Positions 1-7,235 of a stretch of DNA of 8,154 nt are shown piece after piece. Numbering within the stretch: position 1 is the stretch's first letter; every line of letters starts with the position of its first letter. The notes below the pieces were generated by a model that ran no database searches, had not been told where the DNA came from, and saw only the letters and a list, made by a program, of their open reading frames with translations. The stretch comes from CAYIEP01 sp964362515 (lineage in GTDB: Bacteria > Patescibacteriota > Minisyncoccia > UBA6257 > UBA9933), in the NCBI GenBank assembly GCA_964362515.1, contig CAYIEP010000026.1:1-8154 (forward strand), read 5' to 3'. Position numbers and translations under genes: made by a program.

Positions 1-162
1 AATTTATTTTTGCTGCCTTATAGAGCGCATCGACTGCTAATTTCCTATCGTCATTTTCATTTACAGTTGTATGCGGATATTTGTCGAATAATTCGGTGAA
101 TGTTTGCGCTGCCAACTCAAATGCGTCCCTTGCATTTTCAGGATCTTTAATGAGAAGATTTT
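1..162 (-). CDS. Partial TPR-like protein fragment, cut at both ends
   Basis: Read on the minus strand this stretch is open and protein-like. It contains DPENARDAFELAAQ, then FTELFDKYPHTT, then a DDRKLAVDALYKAA-type helix. That is the alternating small/aromatic pattern of tetratricopeptide helices, close to the 'A..F.ELi.kYP.....DALY..A' style of YbgF/BamD-like repeats (family resemblance by eye only). The frame leaves the window at position 1. It stays open to about position 280, but beyond about 160 the reading becomes hydrophobic and is clearly the antisense of the plus-strand gene. I see no ATG start in this frame. The fragment is therefore internal or C-terminal coding sequence whose 5' part is missing, joined head-on to an unrelated gene near 152-166. 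A chimeric join or a genuine inversion both fit. No specific function can be given. Confidence 0.45.
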
Positions 163-871
163 TCTCGCTTTTTCCGCTTATAAACTTGATATTAACAAAG
201 AAGAAATCATAAAAAGGCAAAAAGAGGACGCGTTTTATAAAAATTGGCCGATTAAATTTTTTGCAACGGCGCTTATCGGTTTACTTATAATTTCAATTTA
301 CTTCGGCTCTTATCTGCCGTATCAAAAGTCAAAATTAGGAGCTGATAAAATAACTTCATTCTATTCTAACTATTCTTTGGGCAAAGAAATAGGCCTTGAT
401 TCACTGGAAAAATCTTTTGACGAGTCTCTTGATTATTATTCGCCGGTCGGCCAAGAAGAACTTGTAATTCGCGTGACGAATATTTTTGAGGAGATAATAA
501 AAATCCTTGATAAAAAAAGCGCTATTTATGTACCGGAAATAGTTGATTATATTGAAAACATAAACAAGCCGATTTTAGAAAAAGAAAAGGCTTTTAATCT
601 TACCAAGATTTTTTTTAATCTGGCGAAAATAAATCACTTTGCTTTTCTAAAGACCGGCGATAAAAAATTTATCGAAACCGCCGAAAATTATTATAAAAAA
701 TGCCTTACTGAAAGCCCTCGCCGGCCGCAATGCCTTTACGGGCTTTTCGGCGCTTACTCCATTCAAAAAAACAGAACGACGGACGCCGTTAAAGTCGGCG
801 AAGAAATACTTTCTTATTGGCCAAGCGACGATAGTGTCGGGGCTATTTTAAATTCCATAGATATACCATGA
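104..871 (+). CDS. C-terminal part of an O-antigen ligase/polymerase-like membrane protein with TPR tail (5'-truncated)
   Basis: The reading frame is open from position 92 to the TGA at 869-871. The only initiator near the front is a TTG at 104. Residues 1 to about 17 are the antisense of the minus-strand TPR fragment, so authentic coding probably begins near 155. From there it reads IFLAFSAYKL, which resembles the end of a transmembrane helix, followed by a charged linker (residues 29-45). A clear membrane helix follows (51-69, FFATALIGLLIISIYFG), and then a soluble helical domain. TPR-like helices occur at about 165-240, including ENYYKKCLTESPRRPQCLYGLFGAY. Long bacterial O-antigen ligases (Wzy_C/WaaL type) often end this way, with a last membrane helix and then TPRs. 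The location beside glycan genes fits, but the diagnostic multi-helix N-terminal domain is absent here. It converges with the dehydratase gene, leaving 8 bp between stop codons. A generic membrane-anchored TPR protein is the alternative. Confidence 0.55.
   Translation: MRCQLKCVPCIFRIFNEKIFLAFSAYKLDINKEEIIKRQKEDAFYKNWPIKFFATALIGLLIISIYFGSYLPYQKSKLGADKITSFYSNYSLGKEIGLDSLEKSFDESLDYYSPVGQEELVIRVTNIFEEIIKILDKKSAIYVPEIVDYIENINKPILEKEKAFNLTKIFFNLAKINHFAFLKTGDKKFIETAENYYKKCLTESPRRPQCLYGLFGAYSIQKNRTTDAVKVGEEILSYWPSDDSVGAILNSIDIP
152..166. other. Head-on junction of two coding fragments at a short inverted repeat
   Basis: GAGAA (152-156) and TTCTC (162-166) are inverted copies flanking the point where minus-strand TPR-like coding sequence gives way to plus-strand membrane/TPR coding sequence. 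Neither side has a plausible start codon. Inverted joins at short inverted repeats are typical of amplification chimeras and of some inversions, and this sequence alone cannot tell which applies. Confidence 0.4.
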
Positions 872-879
872 CGCGCTTT

Positions 880-2760
880 TTATCTTATAAAATCGTCTAT
901 CAGCTTAAGCGCGACTTCTTTGCCTTGAGCCGTTTTGATATTAAAGAAATTTTCAGTATTTTTTATTCGCGAGCTTAATTCGCCATTTTTAAGAGAGTTA
1001 TTGGTTTTACTGATAAAAATTTTTTCCCATTTTGTGGAGGCCGTGCCTTCCTCTTTTGTCAAGAGTTCCTCAAATATTTTTTCCCCGGGCCTTATTCCGG
1101 CAATGACAATGGGAATATCCACATCCGGAGTATAGCCGGAAAGCCTTATAAGTTCTTTGGCTAATTCTATTATTTTAATCGGCCTTCCCATGTCAAGAAT
1201 AAATATTTCTCCTCCTTTTCCTATGGCGCCGGCTTCCATTACCAAAAGAGCGGCTTCCGGTATTGTCATAAAATATCTAATCATATCGGGATGAGTAACG
1301 GTAACTGGTCCGCCGCGTTTTATTTGTTCTTGAAAAAGCGGAATAACGCTTCCTCTGGAGCCTAAAACATTGCCGAATCTTACGGCTAAAAATTTTGTTT
1401 TTCCTTCTTCGTTTAAATTTTTTATTATCATTTCCGCCGCTCTTTTGGTTTTGCCCATTACGGAAACGGGTTTTACCGCTTTATCGGTGGAGATAAATAC
1501 GAATTTCTCAACATTATTTTTCAAAGCCGATTCGGCTAAATAAAAAGTCCCTAAAATATTTGTTTTAATCGCTTCTTCCGGGTGGTTTTCCATTAAAGGA
1601 ACATGCTTATAGGCCGCGGCGTGAAATATTATTTCCGGTTTTTTTTCCGAGAGCGTAATGTCTATTTTATTTCCATCGGCGATATTGGCGATAACCGGTT
1701 CGAATTCGGCATCGGGAAAACTTCTCTTAAGCTCCTGCTCAAGGTCAAAAATTCCGCTTTCATTAAAGTCCAAAAGAATCAGTTTTTTCGGCAAAAACTG
1801 GGAAATCTGCCGGCAAATTTCCGAACCGATTGAGCCGGCCGCTCCGGTAACCAGAATTTTTTTTCCGTGAATTAGTTTTTTAATTTCTTCGGTATCCAGT
1901 TTTGCCGGATCTCGGCCAAGCAAATCTTCAACACTCACCTCTTTTAAATCCCTGTAAGAAAGCGCCTGGCCGAATAGTTCCGAAAATTCGGGAACGATTT
2001 TTATATCGGAAACGCCGGCCTCTCTGGCAATTTGAACGGTTTTTCTGATTTCCCTCATATGGTCTCTTTCAAAGGCGATAATTATGTGTTTTATGCCGTT
2101 ATCTCTAACAACGGATGGAATGTTTTCTATAAATCCGATTACCGGCGCGCCGTGAATGGATATGCCTTGATTTTGCGGCATTGAATCAATAATCCCGATT
2201 ATTCTGTAGATATTTTGAGCGCTATGGAGCTGTCTTATTAAATGTTCGCCTTGTCTTCCGGCTCCAACAACTAATGTCGGTTCGCCGATTGGCGGAGCGT
2301 AATCTGATTTAAGCTCGCTCCAGATTCTTTTTGAAATCCTTAAAGAACCTATCAATATAAGGCCGATAAGATAAGAAATAAGGACAACCGACCTCGGGAA
2401 TCCGGAAAAAAATCCGAAAGTATCTCTGTCTATGAAAATTATTATGGCGAAAATCGCGGCAGAATACGTAAGCGCCCGCAAAAGTCTGGTTAATTCTTTT
2501 ATCCCCACAAAAGACCAGCTGAAAGAATAAAGTCTTCCATAGTGCAAAAACAGCAAATTTAAAAAAGCGAATATTATTAAATAATAAATAAAATTTTGGT
2601 AATATTCTTTAGGAATTGAACCATCGAATCTTATTAAAAAAGCCAAAGAAAGAGCGACAAAACTTAAAATAACATCCGCAATTTTTAAAAAAACGGGTTT
2701 ATTAACCGCGAAAAAATCAACGGCCTTTTTATTTTTTTGAATAAAAGTTTTTAATCGCAT
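880..2760 (-). CDS. Membrane-bound nucleotide-sugar 4,6-dehydratase (PglF/WbpM/CapD family)
   Basis: This 626-residue protein has the full long-form architecture. Four membrane helices lie at about 25-43, 58-73, 96-110 and 124-140. A first Rossmann-like domain has GAGRQGEH (166-173), and the catalytic extended-SDR domain has the NAD motif TGAAGSIG (305-312). The active-site region STDKAVKPVSVMGKTKR (424-440) holds T425, D426 and K427. Met435 stands where ordinary SDRs have tyrosine, which is the family signature in PglF. GIRPGEKIFEELL (555-567) is the usual C-terminal motif. Family members convert UDP-GlcNAc to UDP-2-acetamido-2,6-dideoxy-4-hexulose at the inner membrane face. Exact substrate and stereochemistry cannot be read from sequence. 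The ATG lies inside the 3' end of the DegT aminotransferase gene (32 bp overlap), has no Shine-Dalgarno sequence and implies translational coupling. This is the last gene of the operon. Confidence 0.93.
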   Translation of the reverse strand: MRLKTFIQKNKKAVDFFAVNKPVFLKIADVILSFVALSLAFLIRFDGSIPKEYYQNFIYYLIIFAFLNLLFLHYGRLYSFSWSFVGIKELTRLLRALTYSAAIFAIIIFIDRDTFGFFSGFPRSVVLISYLIGLILIGSLRISKRIWSELKSDYAPPIGEPTLVVGAGRQGEHLIRQLHSAQNIYRIIGIIDSMPQNQGISIHGAPVIGFIENIPSVVRDNGIKHIIIAFERDHMREIRKTVQIAREAGVSDIKIVPEFSELFGQALSYRDLKEVSVEDLLGRDPAKLDTEEIKKLIHGKKILVTGAAGSIGSEICRQISQFLPKKLILLDFNESGIFDLEQELKRSFPDAEFEPVIANIADGNKIDITLSEKKPEIIFHAAAYKHVPLMENHPEEAIKTNILGTFYLAESALKNNVEKFVFISTDKAVKPVSVMGKTKRAAEMIIKNLNEEGKTKFLAVRFGNVLGSRGSVIPLFQEQIKRGGPVTVTHPDMIRYFMTIPEAALLVMEAGAIGKGGEIFILDMGRPIKIIELAKELIRLSGYTPDVDIPIVIAGIRPGEKIFEELLTKEEGTASTKWEKIFISKTNNSLKNGELSSRIKNTENFFNIKTAQGKEVALKLIDDFIR

Positions 2761-3928
2761 TGATTACAAAATCTATTTCTTCATCGTTAAGCTCCGGATA
2801 CATCGGCAAAGAAATGACTTCTTGGCAGATTTTTTCGGTTTCAATAAGTTCCGAAACGTCTCCGCGGGCATCAACCAACCGCGGTTTTTCATGCCCCAAA
2901 TTAAGCGCCGGATTTTCAAAAACCGGTTCTTTGTATGTCGGGCTTGCCCAAGAAATAAGGGTTTCAACGCCGGTTTCGTCAAGATATTTTTTCAGCTCGT
3001 CGCGTTTTTCGGCGCGAATAACATAATTAGTATAAATATCGTCAAAGCGATTGTCTTCAAAATAAGGGACAGAGACTTCTTTTATATTTCCGAGTCCTTT
3101 GTCGTATTTTTCGGCTATTTCTTTTCTTCTTTTTAGCCATTGCGGGAAGTATTTGAATTTAACGCTTAAAAGAGCGGCATGAAGATTATCCATCAAAAGA
3201 TTGTGGCTGTGGTAATAAAATTTTCTGGTTTCCCTGTCTTCTCCGTTATAGCGCATAAATCTAAGCCTGTCGGCGATCTCCGGATTATTAGTGGTAATCA
3301 TTCCGTTATTGCCCCAACCGCCGAGCGTTTTTGCCCAATAAAGACTGAAGGCGCCAGCTTCTCCAAAAGAACCGGCCATTCGCCATCCGCCCTTGGCGGA
3401 GGAGGAACCATCGTCATTTTTCATCCGCATTTTTGCTCCCAACGCTTGAGCCGCGTCTTCTATTACCATAAGCCCCTTTCTTTTGGCAATATCCATAATT
3501 ATTTCCATATCGCAAAGACGGCCGTTTAAATGGACCGGTTCAATGGCGGTTGTTTTTGGCGTAAGCGCTTTCTCAATAAGCTCCGGGTCCATATTAAAAT
3601 CGCGGCCGACATCAATTAAAACCGGCTTGGCGTCCAAAAGATAGGGGACAGAGATGCTGGCGATAAAAGTATGAGCGACGGTTATTACTTCATCTCCGTT
3701 TTTTACGCCGGCCGCCCTTAGAGCCAAATAAATCGCCGAAGTGCCGGAATTGACTCCAACGGCGTATTTTGTTCCGACAAATTTGGCAAAATCTTCTTCA
3801 AATTTATTTAAATCGCCGCGCATCACGATATCGCCGCGAGAAAGAACATCATCAAAAGTCTTGATAAATTCTTCTCTGTGGTCGGCATATTGTTTTTGCG
3901 GATTAGCAAATCTTACTTTATAGGCCAT
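2729..3928 (-). CDS. DegT/DnrJ/EryC1/StrS-family sugar aminotransferase
   Basis: This 399-residue PLP enzyme of the sugar aminotransferase family probably aminates the keto group of the nucleotide sugar made by the neighbouring dehydratase. Visible landmarks are NSGTSAI (60-66, cofactor phosphate site), VIEDAAQALGA (155-165) with D158 facing the pyridine nitrogen and Q161, and AFSLYWAK (193-200) with K200 as the Schiff-base lysine. LHAALLSVKF (249-258) and VISLPMYPEL (371-380) are typical of the C-terminal half. Between ALGAK and AGSFGEAGAFS the family normally has only a few residues. Here there is an extra Asp/Gly/Ser-rich stretch (about 168-183, NDDGSSSAKGGWR) encoding a perfect palindrome (3386-3400). 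The start ATG follows the stop TAA of the upstream aminotransferase directly, with no gap, so the two are coupled. A PglE/WbpE-like 4-aminotransferase is most likely, but 3-amination is not excluded. Confidence 0.92.
   Translation of the reverse strand: MAYKVRFANPQKQYADHREEFIKTFDDVLSRGDIVMRGDLNKFEEDFAKFVGTKYAVGVNSGTSAIYLALRAAGVKNGDEVITVAHTFIASISVPYLLDAKPVLIDVGRDFNMDPELIEKALTPKTTAIEPVHLNGRLCDMEIIMDIAKRKGLMVIEDAAQALGAKMRMKNDDGSSSAKGGWRMAGSFGEAGAFSLYWAKTLGGWGNNGMITTNNPEIADRLRFMRYNGEDRETRKFYYHSHNLLMDNLHAALLSVKFKYFPQWLKRRKEIAEKYDKGLGNIKEVSVPYFEDNRFDDIYTNYVIRAEKRDELKKYLDETGVETLISWASPTYKEPVFENPALNLGHEKPRLVDARGDVSELIETEKICQEVISLPMYPELNDEEIDFVINAIKNFYSKK
3386..3400. repeat. Perfect palindromic hairpin inside the DegT aminotransferase gene
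   Basis: TCCGCC (3386-3391) and GGCGGA (3395-3400) are perfect reverse complements around CTT. The 15 bp exactly span five codons (Ser177 to Gly181, SAKGG) of the extra segment that separates two normally adjacent family motifs. The arms match the outer halves of the intergenic palindromes (TCCGYC...GRCGGA). It is read in a different codon phase from the copy in the class I aminotransferase. Confidence 0.5.
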
Positions 3929-5221
3929 TTATAATTTATAGCTATTTTTTCTCCAAAATTCAAACCAGTTTTTCAAACGTTTGAATCCCTTTTTAATATT
4001 TTTCGGTTCGCCGGCAAAAGAAAATCTGATATGATTTTCGCCGCTCGGTCCAAAAGCGCCGCCGGGAATAACTATTACTTTCGCCTCGTTAAGTATTTTA
4101 ATGGCTAATTTAAAAGAATCTATATTTTGTTTTTTTATTCTGGCCAAAATATAATAAGCGCCCGTTGGTTTTTGATACTCCAAAAAATCTTTCAATTTAT
4201 CAAGTTCCAACATTATTAGAGTTCTATTATAAGAAAGTTTTTTAATCGCCTCGGAAACGGATTTATTTAATTCTTTCTTATTCTTTAAGGCGGCGATAGC
4301 CGCTTTTTGCGATATGCTCGGCGCGCAAATCACTAAAGCGTCGTGAGTCTTAAGCATGTGGTCGATTATTTTTTCTTCGGAATAGGCAAAACCGACTCGA
4401 TAGCCGGTCATAGCGAATCTTTTAGAAAAGCTCCCGCAAAGAATAAGATAGTTTTTTATCCAAGGGAGATTTGCCGGAGAAAAATGTTTTACTCCGTCGT
4501 AGGTTAAAAAATCGTAAGTCTCATCGGAAATAATTATAAGATTATGTTTTTTGGCGAATTTGGCGAGTTTTATTATTTCTTGTTTCGTGAAAACCGTTCC
4601 GGTGGGATTTGAGGGGTTACTAAAAAGAATCGCTTTGGTTTTGGAATTAATATTTTTTTCGCATTCTTTTATATCAAGCCGCCAGCCTCCGCCGTCCGCC
4701 AGCCGGTGGAGCGGATTTTCAATCATCGAAACGAATTTAGGAATTCCGCCGAATTGGATTATTTGCTCTATGTGCGAGGCAAAAGCCGGTTCCAAAAGCA
4801 AAACTTCATCTCCGTCGTCAATAACGCTCATTAAAGCGCAATCAACCGCTTCCTGACAGCCGGAAGTAACCATAATTTCTTTTTTAGGCTCTATATTTTT
4901 AACGCCTTTTGATTCTTTTAAGTCGTCGGCTATGAGATTTCTTAACTCCGTTATTCCGGGTTCAAGAGTGTATTGGGCGGTGCTTAAATCTTTAAGAGAT
5001 TTTTTAATTTCTTTTTTTATGTAATCGGGCGTATCCCAATAAGGTATGCCTTGGCCGAAAGAAATAATTTTACCGGACCCGATTTTCTCCTCAAGCCGGT
5101 CCGCCAAAATGGACATTTCCTTAATCGGCGAGATAACAATTTTTTGGACGCGCTTGGAAATATTTTTTGTCCGGAATTTCTTGCCGGCATGAGCGATAGC
5201 GGATCTTTTTAACGAGTTCAT
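3929..5221 (-). CDS. Class I (aspartate/aromatic-type) PLP aminotransferase
   Basis: This 430-residue fold-type I aminotransferase, subfamily I-gamma in style, swaps an amino group between an amino acid and a 2-oxo acid. Motifs present are FGQGIPYWDTP (55-65), SNPSNPTG (201-208) with N205, ISDETYDFLTYDG (231-243) with D233 and Y236, GSFSKRFAMTGYRVGF (263-278) with K267 as the PLP lysine, and HIRFSF (397-402) with R399 for the substrate carboxylate. Two oddities are visible. A basic N-terminal extension of about 20 residues precedes ISKRVQKIV, where homologues usually begin. There is also an extra stretch NPLHRLADGG (169-178) before WRLDI, where the family normally has a short turn such as 'ENGFRLD'. 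The start is supported by the ATGA overlap with the E1 beta stop (5218-5221). In this operon it may supply or consume the 2-oxo acid used by the E1 pair (inference). Substrate is unknown. Confidence 0.92.
   Translation of the reverse strand: MNSLKRSAIAHAGKKFRTKNISKRVQKIVISPIKEMSILADRLEEKIGSGKIISFGQGIPYWDTPDYIKKEIKKSLKDLSTAQYTLEPGITELRNLIADDLKESKGVKNIEPKKEIMVTSGCQEAVDCALMSVIDDGDEVLLLEPAFASHIEQIIQFGGIPKFVSMIENPLHRLADGGGWRLDIKECEKNINSKTKAILFSNPSNPTGTVFTKQEIIKLAKFAKKHNLIIISDETYDFLTYDGVKHFSPANLPWIKNYLILCGSFSKRFAMTGYRVGFAYSEEKIIDHMLKTHDALVICAPSISQKAAIAALKNKKELNKSVSEAIKKLSYNRTLIMLELDKLKDFLEYQKPTGAYYILARIKKQNIDSFKLAIKILNEAKVIVIPGGAFGPSGENHIRFSFAGEPKNIKKGFKRLKNWFEFWRKNSYKL
4695..4710. repeat. Degenerate palindromic repeat inside the class I aminotransferase gene
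   Basis: TCCGCCAGCCGGTGGA pairs with itself except for one G-T wobble and one mismatch. It encodes part of residues 171-176 within the apparent insert NPLHRLADGG. Just beyond it GAGCGGATT (4709-4717) matches 8116-8124 in the intergenic element exactly. The 10-mer GTCCGCCAGC (4694-4703) is the reverse complement of 8016-8025. The resemblance suggests a captured copy of the same repeat family, but the matches are short. Confidence 0.45.
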
Positions 5222-6228
5222 TTTCCTAAAATTTCTTTCGCGGCATTTATTATATTTTTGTAATCTATGTAATAAGCTTTTTCAAGAGTTTTACTCATCG
5301 GAGCCGGAGAATCCGGAAGCGCCACTCTTTTTATCGGAGATTTAAGAAATTTAAGAACATCTTTATTTTCAGAAATTCTTGACGCCACCTCCGCGCTTAA
5401 TCCGCCACTTAGCCAAGCGGATTCGGCGATGAGCAGTCGGCCGGTTTTTTTAACGGATTTTATAATACTTGGCATATCCAACGGAGTAATGCTTCTTAAA
5501 TCTATCACCTCCGCGCTTACGTTTATTTTTTTAAGTTCGTTGGCGGCCCTTATCGCTTCTCTTGCCATATAAGATACTGCCGCGATTGTAATATCTTTCC
5601 CCTTTATTCTCATGGCGCTTTTTCCTATTGAAACGGAATAGATTTCTTTTGGCACATATCCTTCATCGTCATAAAGCCAGCGGTCGTCTATGAAAACCAC
5701 CGGGTTGTCGTCTTTTATCGCGGAAATCATTAATCCTTTAGCGTCATAGGGTGTTGACGGCATTACCACTTTTAATCCCGGGATATGGGCAAAAAATGCT
5801 TGAATCGCTTGCGAGTGCTGGGCCGCTTGCTCTCCGCCTCTGTTAATAATTCCCCAAATAACAACCGGAGCGTTTGATTTTCCGCCGGACATATAATGCC
5901 AATTAGCCGCTTGATTGATTATCGGGTCCATGGCATACATCATAAAATCCAATCTTGGATGAACGACAATCGGCCTCATGCCCGAAATGGCCGCTCCAAC
6001 CGCGGCTCCGGTAACGGCATTTTCAGAAACCGGCGTGTCGATGACTCGTTTTTCGCCGAATTTTTTAATCAATCCATTACAAGTATTGCCGACATACCAC
6101 GGGCTTTTAACGCCCTGGCCCATCAAAAAAACCGACTTATCTTTTTCCATCATCTGATGAAGCGCTTCATTAATCGCCAGACTATATCGCAATACTCTTT
6201 TATTCAATTTTTTATTTTTTGAAAACAT
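5218..6228 (-). CDS. 2-oxoacid dehydrogenase-type E1 component, beta subunit (transketolase-like)
   Basis: This 336-residue protein has the usual length of E1 beta subunits of the PDH/acetoin dehydrogenase group. RVIDTPVSENAVTGAAVGAA (61-80) contains E69, the glutamate that activates the thiamine pyrimidine in this family. QAANWHYMSGG (106-116), AAQHSQ (135-140) with H138, and FFAHIPGLKVVMPSTPYDAKGL (145-166) are standard. The C-terminal transketolase domain has EVIDLRSITPLD (240-251). It should form an alpha2beta2 heterotetramer with the gene just upstream, binding thiamine diphosphate at the subunit interface. Its ATG lies 17 bp inside the E1 alpha gene and its stop forms ATGA with the next start. 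No E2 lipoyl acyltransferase or E3 gene is visible, and the neighbours are sugar-modifying. A role in two-carbon transfer to a sugar, or in another glycan-linked acyl reaction, is therefore plausible but unproven. An ordinary pyruvate dehydrogenase with E2 encoded elsewhere is the alternative. Confidence 0.92.
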   Translation of the reverse strand: MFSKNKKLNKRVLRYSLAINEALHQMMEKDKSVFLMGQGVKSPWYVGNTCNGLIKKFGEKRVIDTPVSENAVTGAAVGAAISGMRPIVVHPRLDFMMYAMDPIINQAANWHYMSGGKSNAPVVIWGIINRGGEQAAQHSQAIQAFFAHIPGLKVVMPSTPYDAKGLMISAIKDDNPVVFIDDRWLYDDEGYVPKEIYSVSIGKSAMRIKGKDITIAAVSYMAREAIRAANELKKINVSAEVIDLRSITPLDMPSIIKSVKKTGRLLIAESAWLSGGLSAEVASRISENKDVLKFLKSPIKRVALPDSPAPMSKTLEKAYYIDYKNIINAAKEILGK

Positions 6229-7195
6229 ATTTTGTTAATTCTCGCGGGTCGGGATACGGGCTTTTTCGGGCAAATTCATAAGCCGCTTCAATTTCTTTTT
6301 TTACCCCGCTTTTTATCTGTTTTAATTCTTTTTCGCCCAAAATCTTTTTAGAAATCAAATATTTTTCAAAATTTACTGTAGGGTCTTTTTTCTTCCATTC
6401 TTCAATTTCTTTTTTCGGTCTTATATCTTTGTGTTCTCCTTGAATATTATCGTTAGGCCCGACATGGCCTCTTAGCCGGTAGGTTGTAAATTCCAAAAAT
6501 ACCGGCCCTTTTCCTCTTTTACATAATTCAACCGCTTTTTTTGAAGCCTCAAGAACTTTTAAAACATTATTTCCGTCTATTTTTTTGTGATAAATTCCGA
6601 ACGATTCGGCAATTTCGTGAATGTCTTTTTTAACGGGCCTTATTTCTTTAATCGGCAAATGGGTGGAATAAAAATTGTTTTCGCAAACGAAAATAATGGG
6701 AAGTTTTTTTAAGGCGGCAAAATTTAAAGATTCATAAAGCGCTCCTTCGCCGGTGGCGCCGTCGCCGAAAAAGCTGACAACCGCTCTTTTTTCGTTTTTT
6801 ATTTTTATTCCCAAGGCCGCGCCCAAAGCCAAGGAAATTGTTCCAGCGACAATCGGAGTGGCGCCGAGCATTCCTTTTTTTACGTCAATTAAGTGCATTG
6901 AGCCGCCTCTGCCTTTGGCGCAGCCGGTTTCTTTGCCGTAAATTTCGGCAATCATTGCTTTTAAATTGCCACCCTTGGCCAAATAATGGCCGTGCGAGCG
7001 GTGGCCTCCGAAAATATAATCTTTAGTGTTTAAATTGGCGCAAACTCCGGTGGCAATCGCTTCTTCTCCGGAATAAAGATGAACCGGGCATTTAATTTCT
7101 CCGTTTGAAATAGGCTCAACAAGACTTTCTTCAACGAGCCTGATTCTTAACATCGTTTTATAAATATTTTTGAGAAATTCTTTTGAGTAGAGCAT
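6212..7195 (-). CDS. 2-oxoacid dehydrogenase-type E1 component, alpha subunit (ThDP-binding)
   Basis: This 327-residue protein matches the compact AcoA/PdhA-like E1 alpha family. HLYSGEEAIATG (39-50), HRSHGHYLAKGG (65-76) and KGRGGSMHLID (94-104) are followed by the thiamine diphosphate motif. That motif is GDG at 144-146 running to NN at 173-174 and carries the Mg/pyrophosphate ligands. YRLRGHVGPND (239-249) supplies the conserved active-site histidine H244. The segment GMLGATPIVAG (108-118) resembles the 'GsTPIVG' form I recall from E1 homologues in glycan gene clusters more than the acetoin type; this is memory, not a search. It is the first gene of the five-gene coupled block and has its own promoter candidate at 7236-7264, giving a leader of about 34 nt. 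No Shine-Dalgarno sequence precedes the ATG. The 3' end overlaps E1 beta by 17 bp, supporting a stoichiometric alpha/beta pair. Confidence 0.93.
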   Translation of the reverse strand: MLYSKEFLKNIYKTMLRIRLVEESLVEPISNGEIKCPVHLYSGEEAIATGVCANLNTKDYIFGGHRSHGHYLAKGGNLKAMIAEIYGKETGCAKGRGGSMHLIDVKKGMLGATPIVAGTISLALGAALGIKIKNEKRAVVSFFGDGATGEGALYESLNFAALKKLPIIFVCENNFYSTHLPIKEIRPVKKDIHEIAESFGIYHKKIDGNNVLKVLEASKKAVELCKRGKGPVFLEFTTYRLRGHVGPNDNIQGEHKDIRPKKEIEEWKKKDPTVNFEKYLISKKILGEKELKQIKSGVKKEIEAAYEFARKSPYPDPRELTKYVFKK

Positions 7196-7235
7196 TATAA
7201 AAGATAAAAGCCCGTTAAAAGGCTATTGATTATTG

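Noticed and set aside
872..879. Bidirectional terminator between the converging genes ending at 871 and 880.
   Set aside because: The gap is 8 bp and I find no hairpin with a U tract around it on either strand.
2281..2297. CGCC-GATT-GGCG in the dehydratase gene, resembling another copy of the palindromic repeat.
   Set aside because: The stem is only 4 bp and it encodes the linker PPIGEP before the GAGxxG motif, with no clear extra segment; chance is sufficient.
2865..2887. Two CCGCGG hexamers in the 3' part of the DegT gene near a slightly long C-terminal segment (LVDARGDVSE).
   Set aside because: Six-base GC palindromes are too short to separate from chance and this part of the family varies in length.
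2822..3529. Long open frames on the plus strand opposite the DegT aminotransferase gene (also opposite the dehydratase, class I aminotransferase and E1 genes).
   Set aside because: They are antisense to genes with intact family motifs, show no recognisable domains and arise from the biased codon use of the real genes.
7209..7224. Possible intrinsic terminator for the phosphoglycosyl transferase on the minus strand (AGCC/GGCT stem followed by TTTTATCTTTT).
   Set aside because: The stem is only 4 bp with an 8 nt loop, and it would fall in the leader of the transcript from the stronger promoter candidate at 7236-7264.
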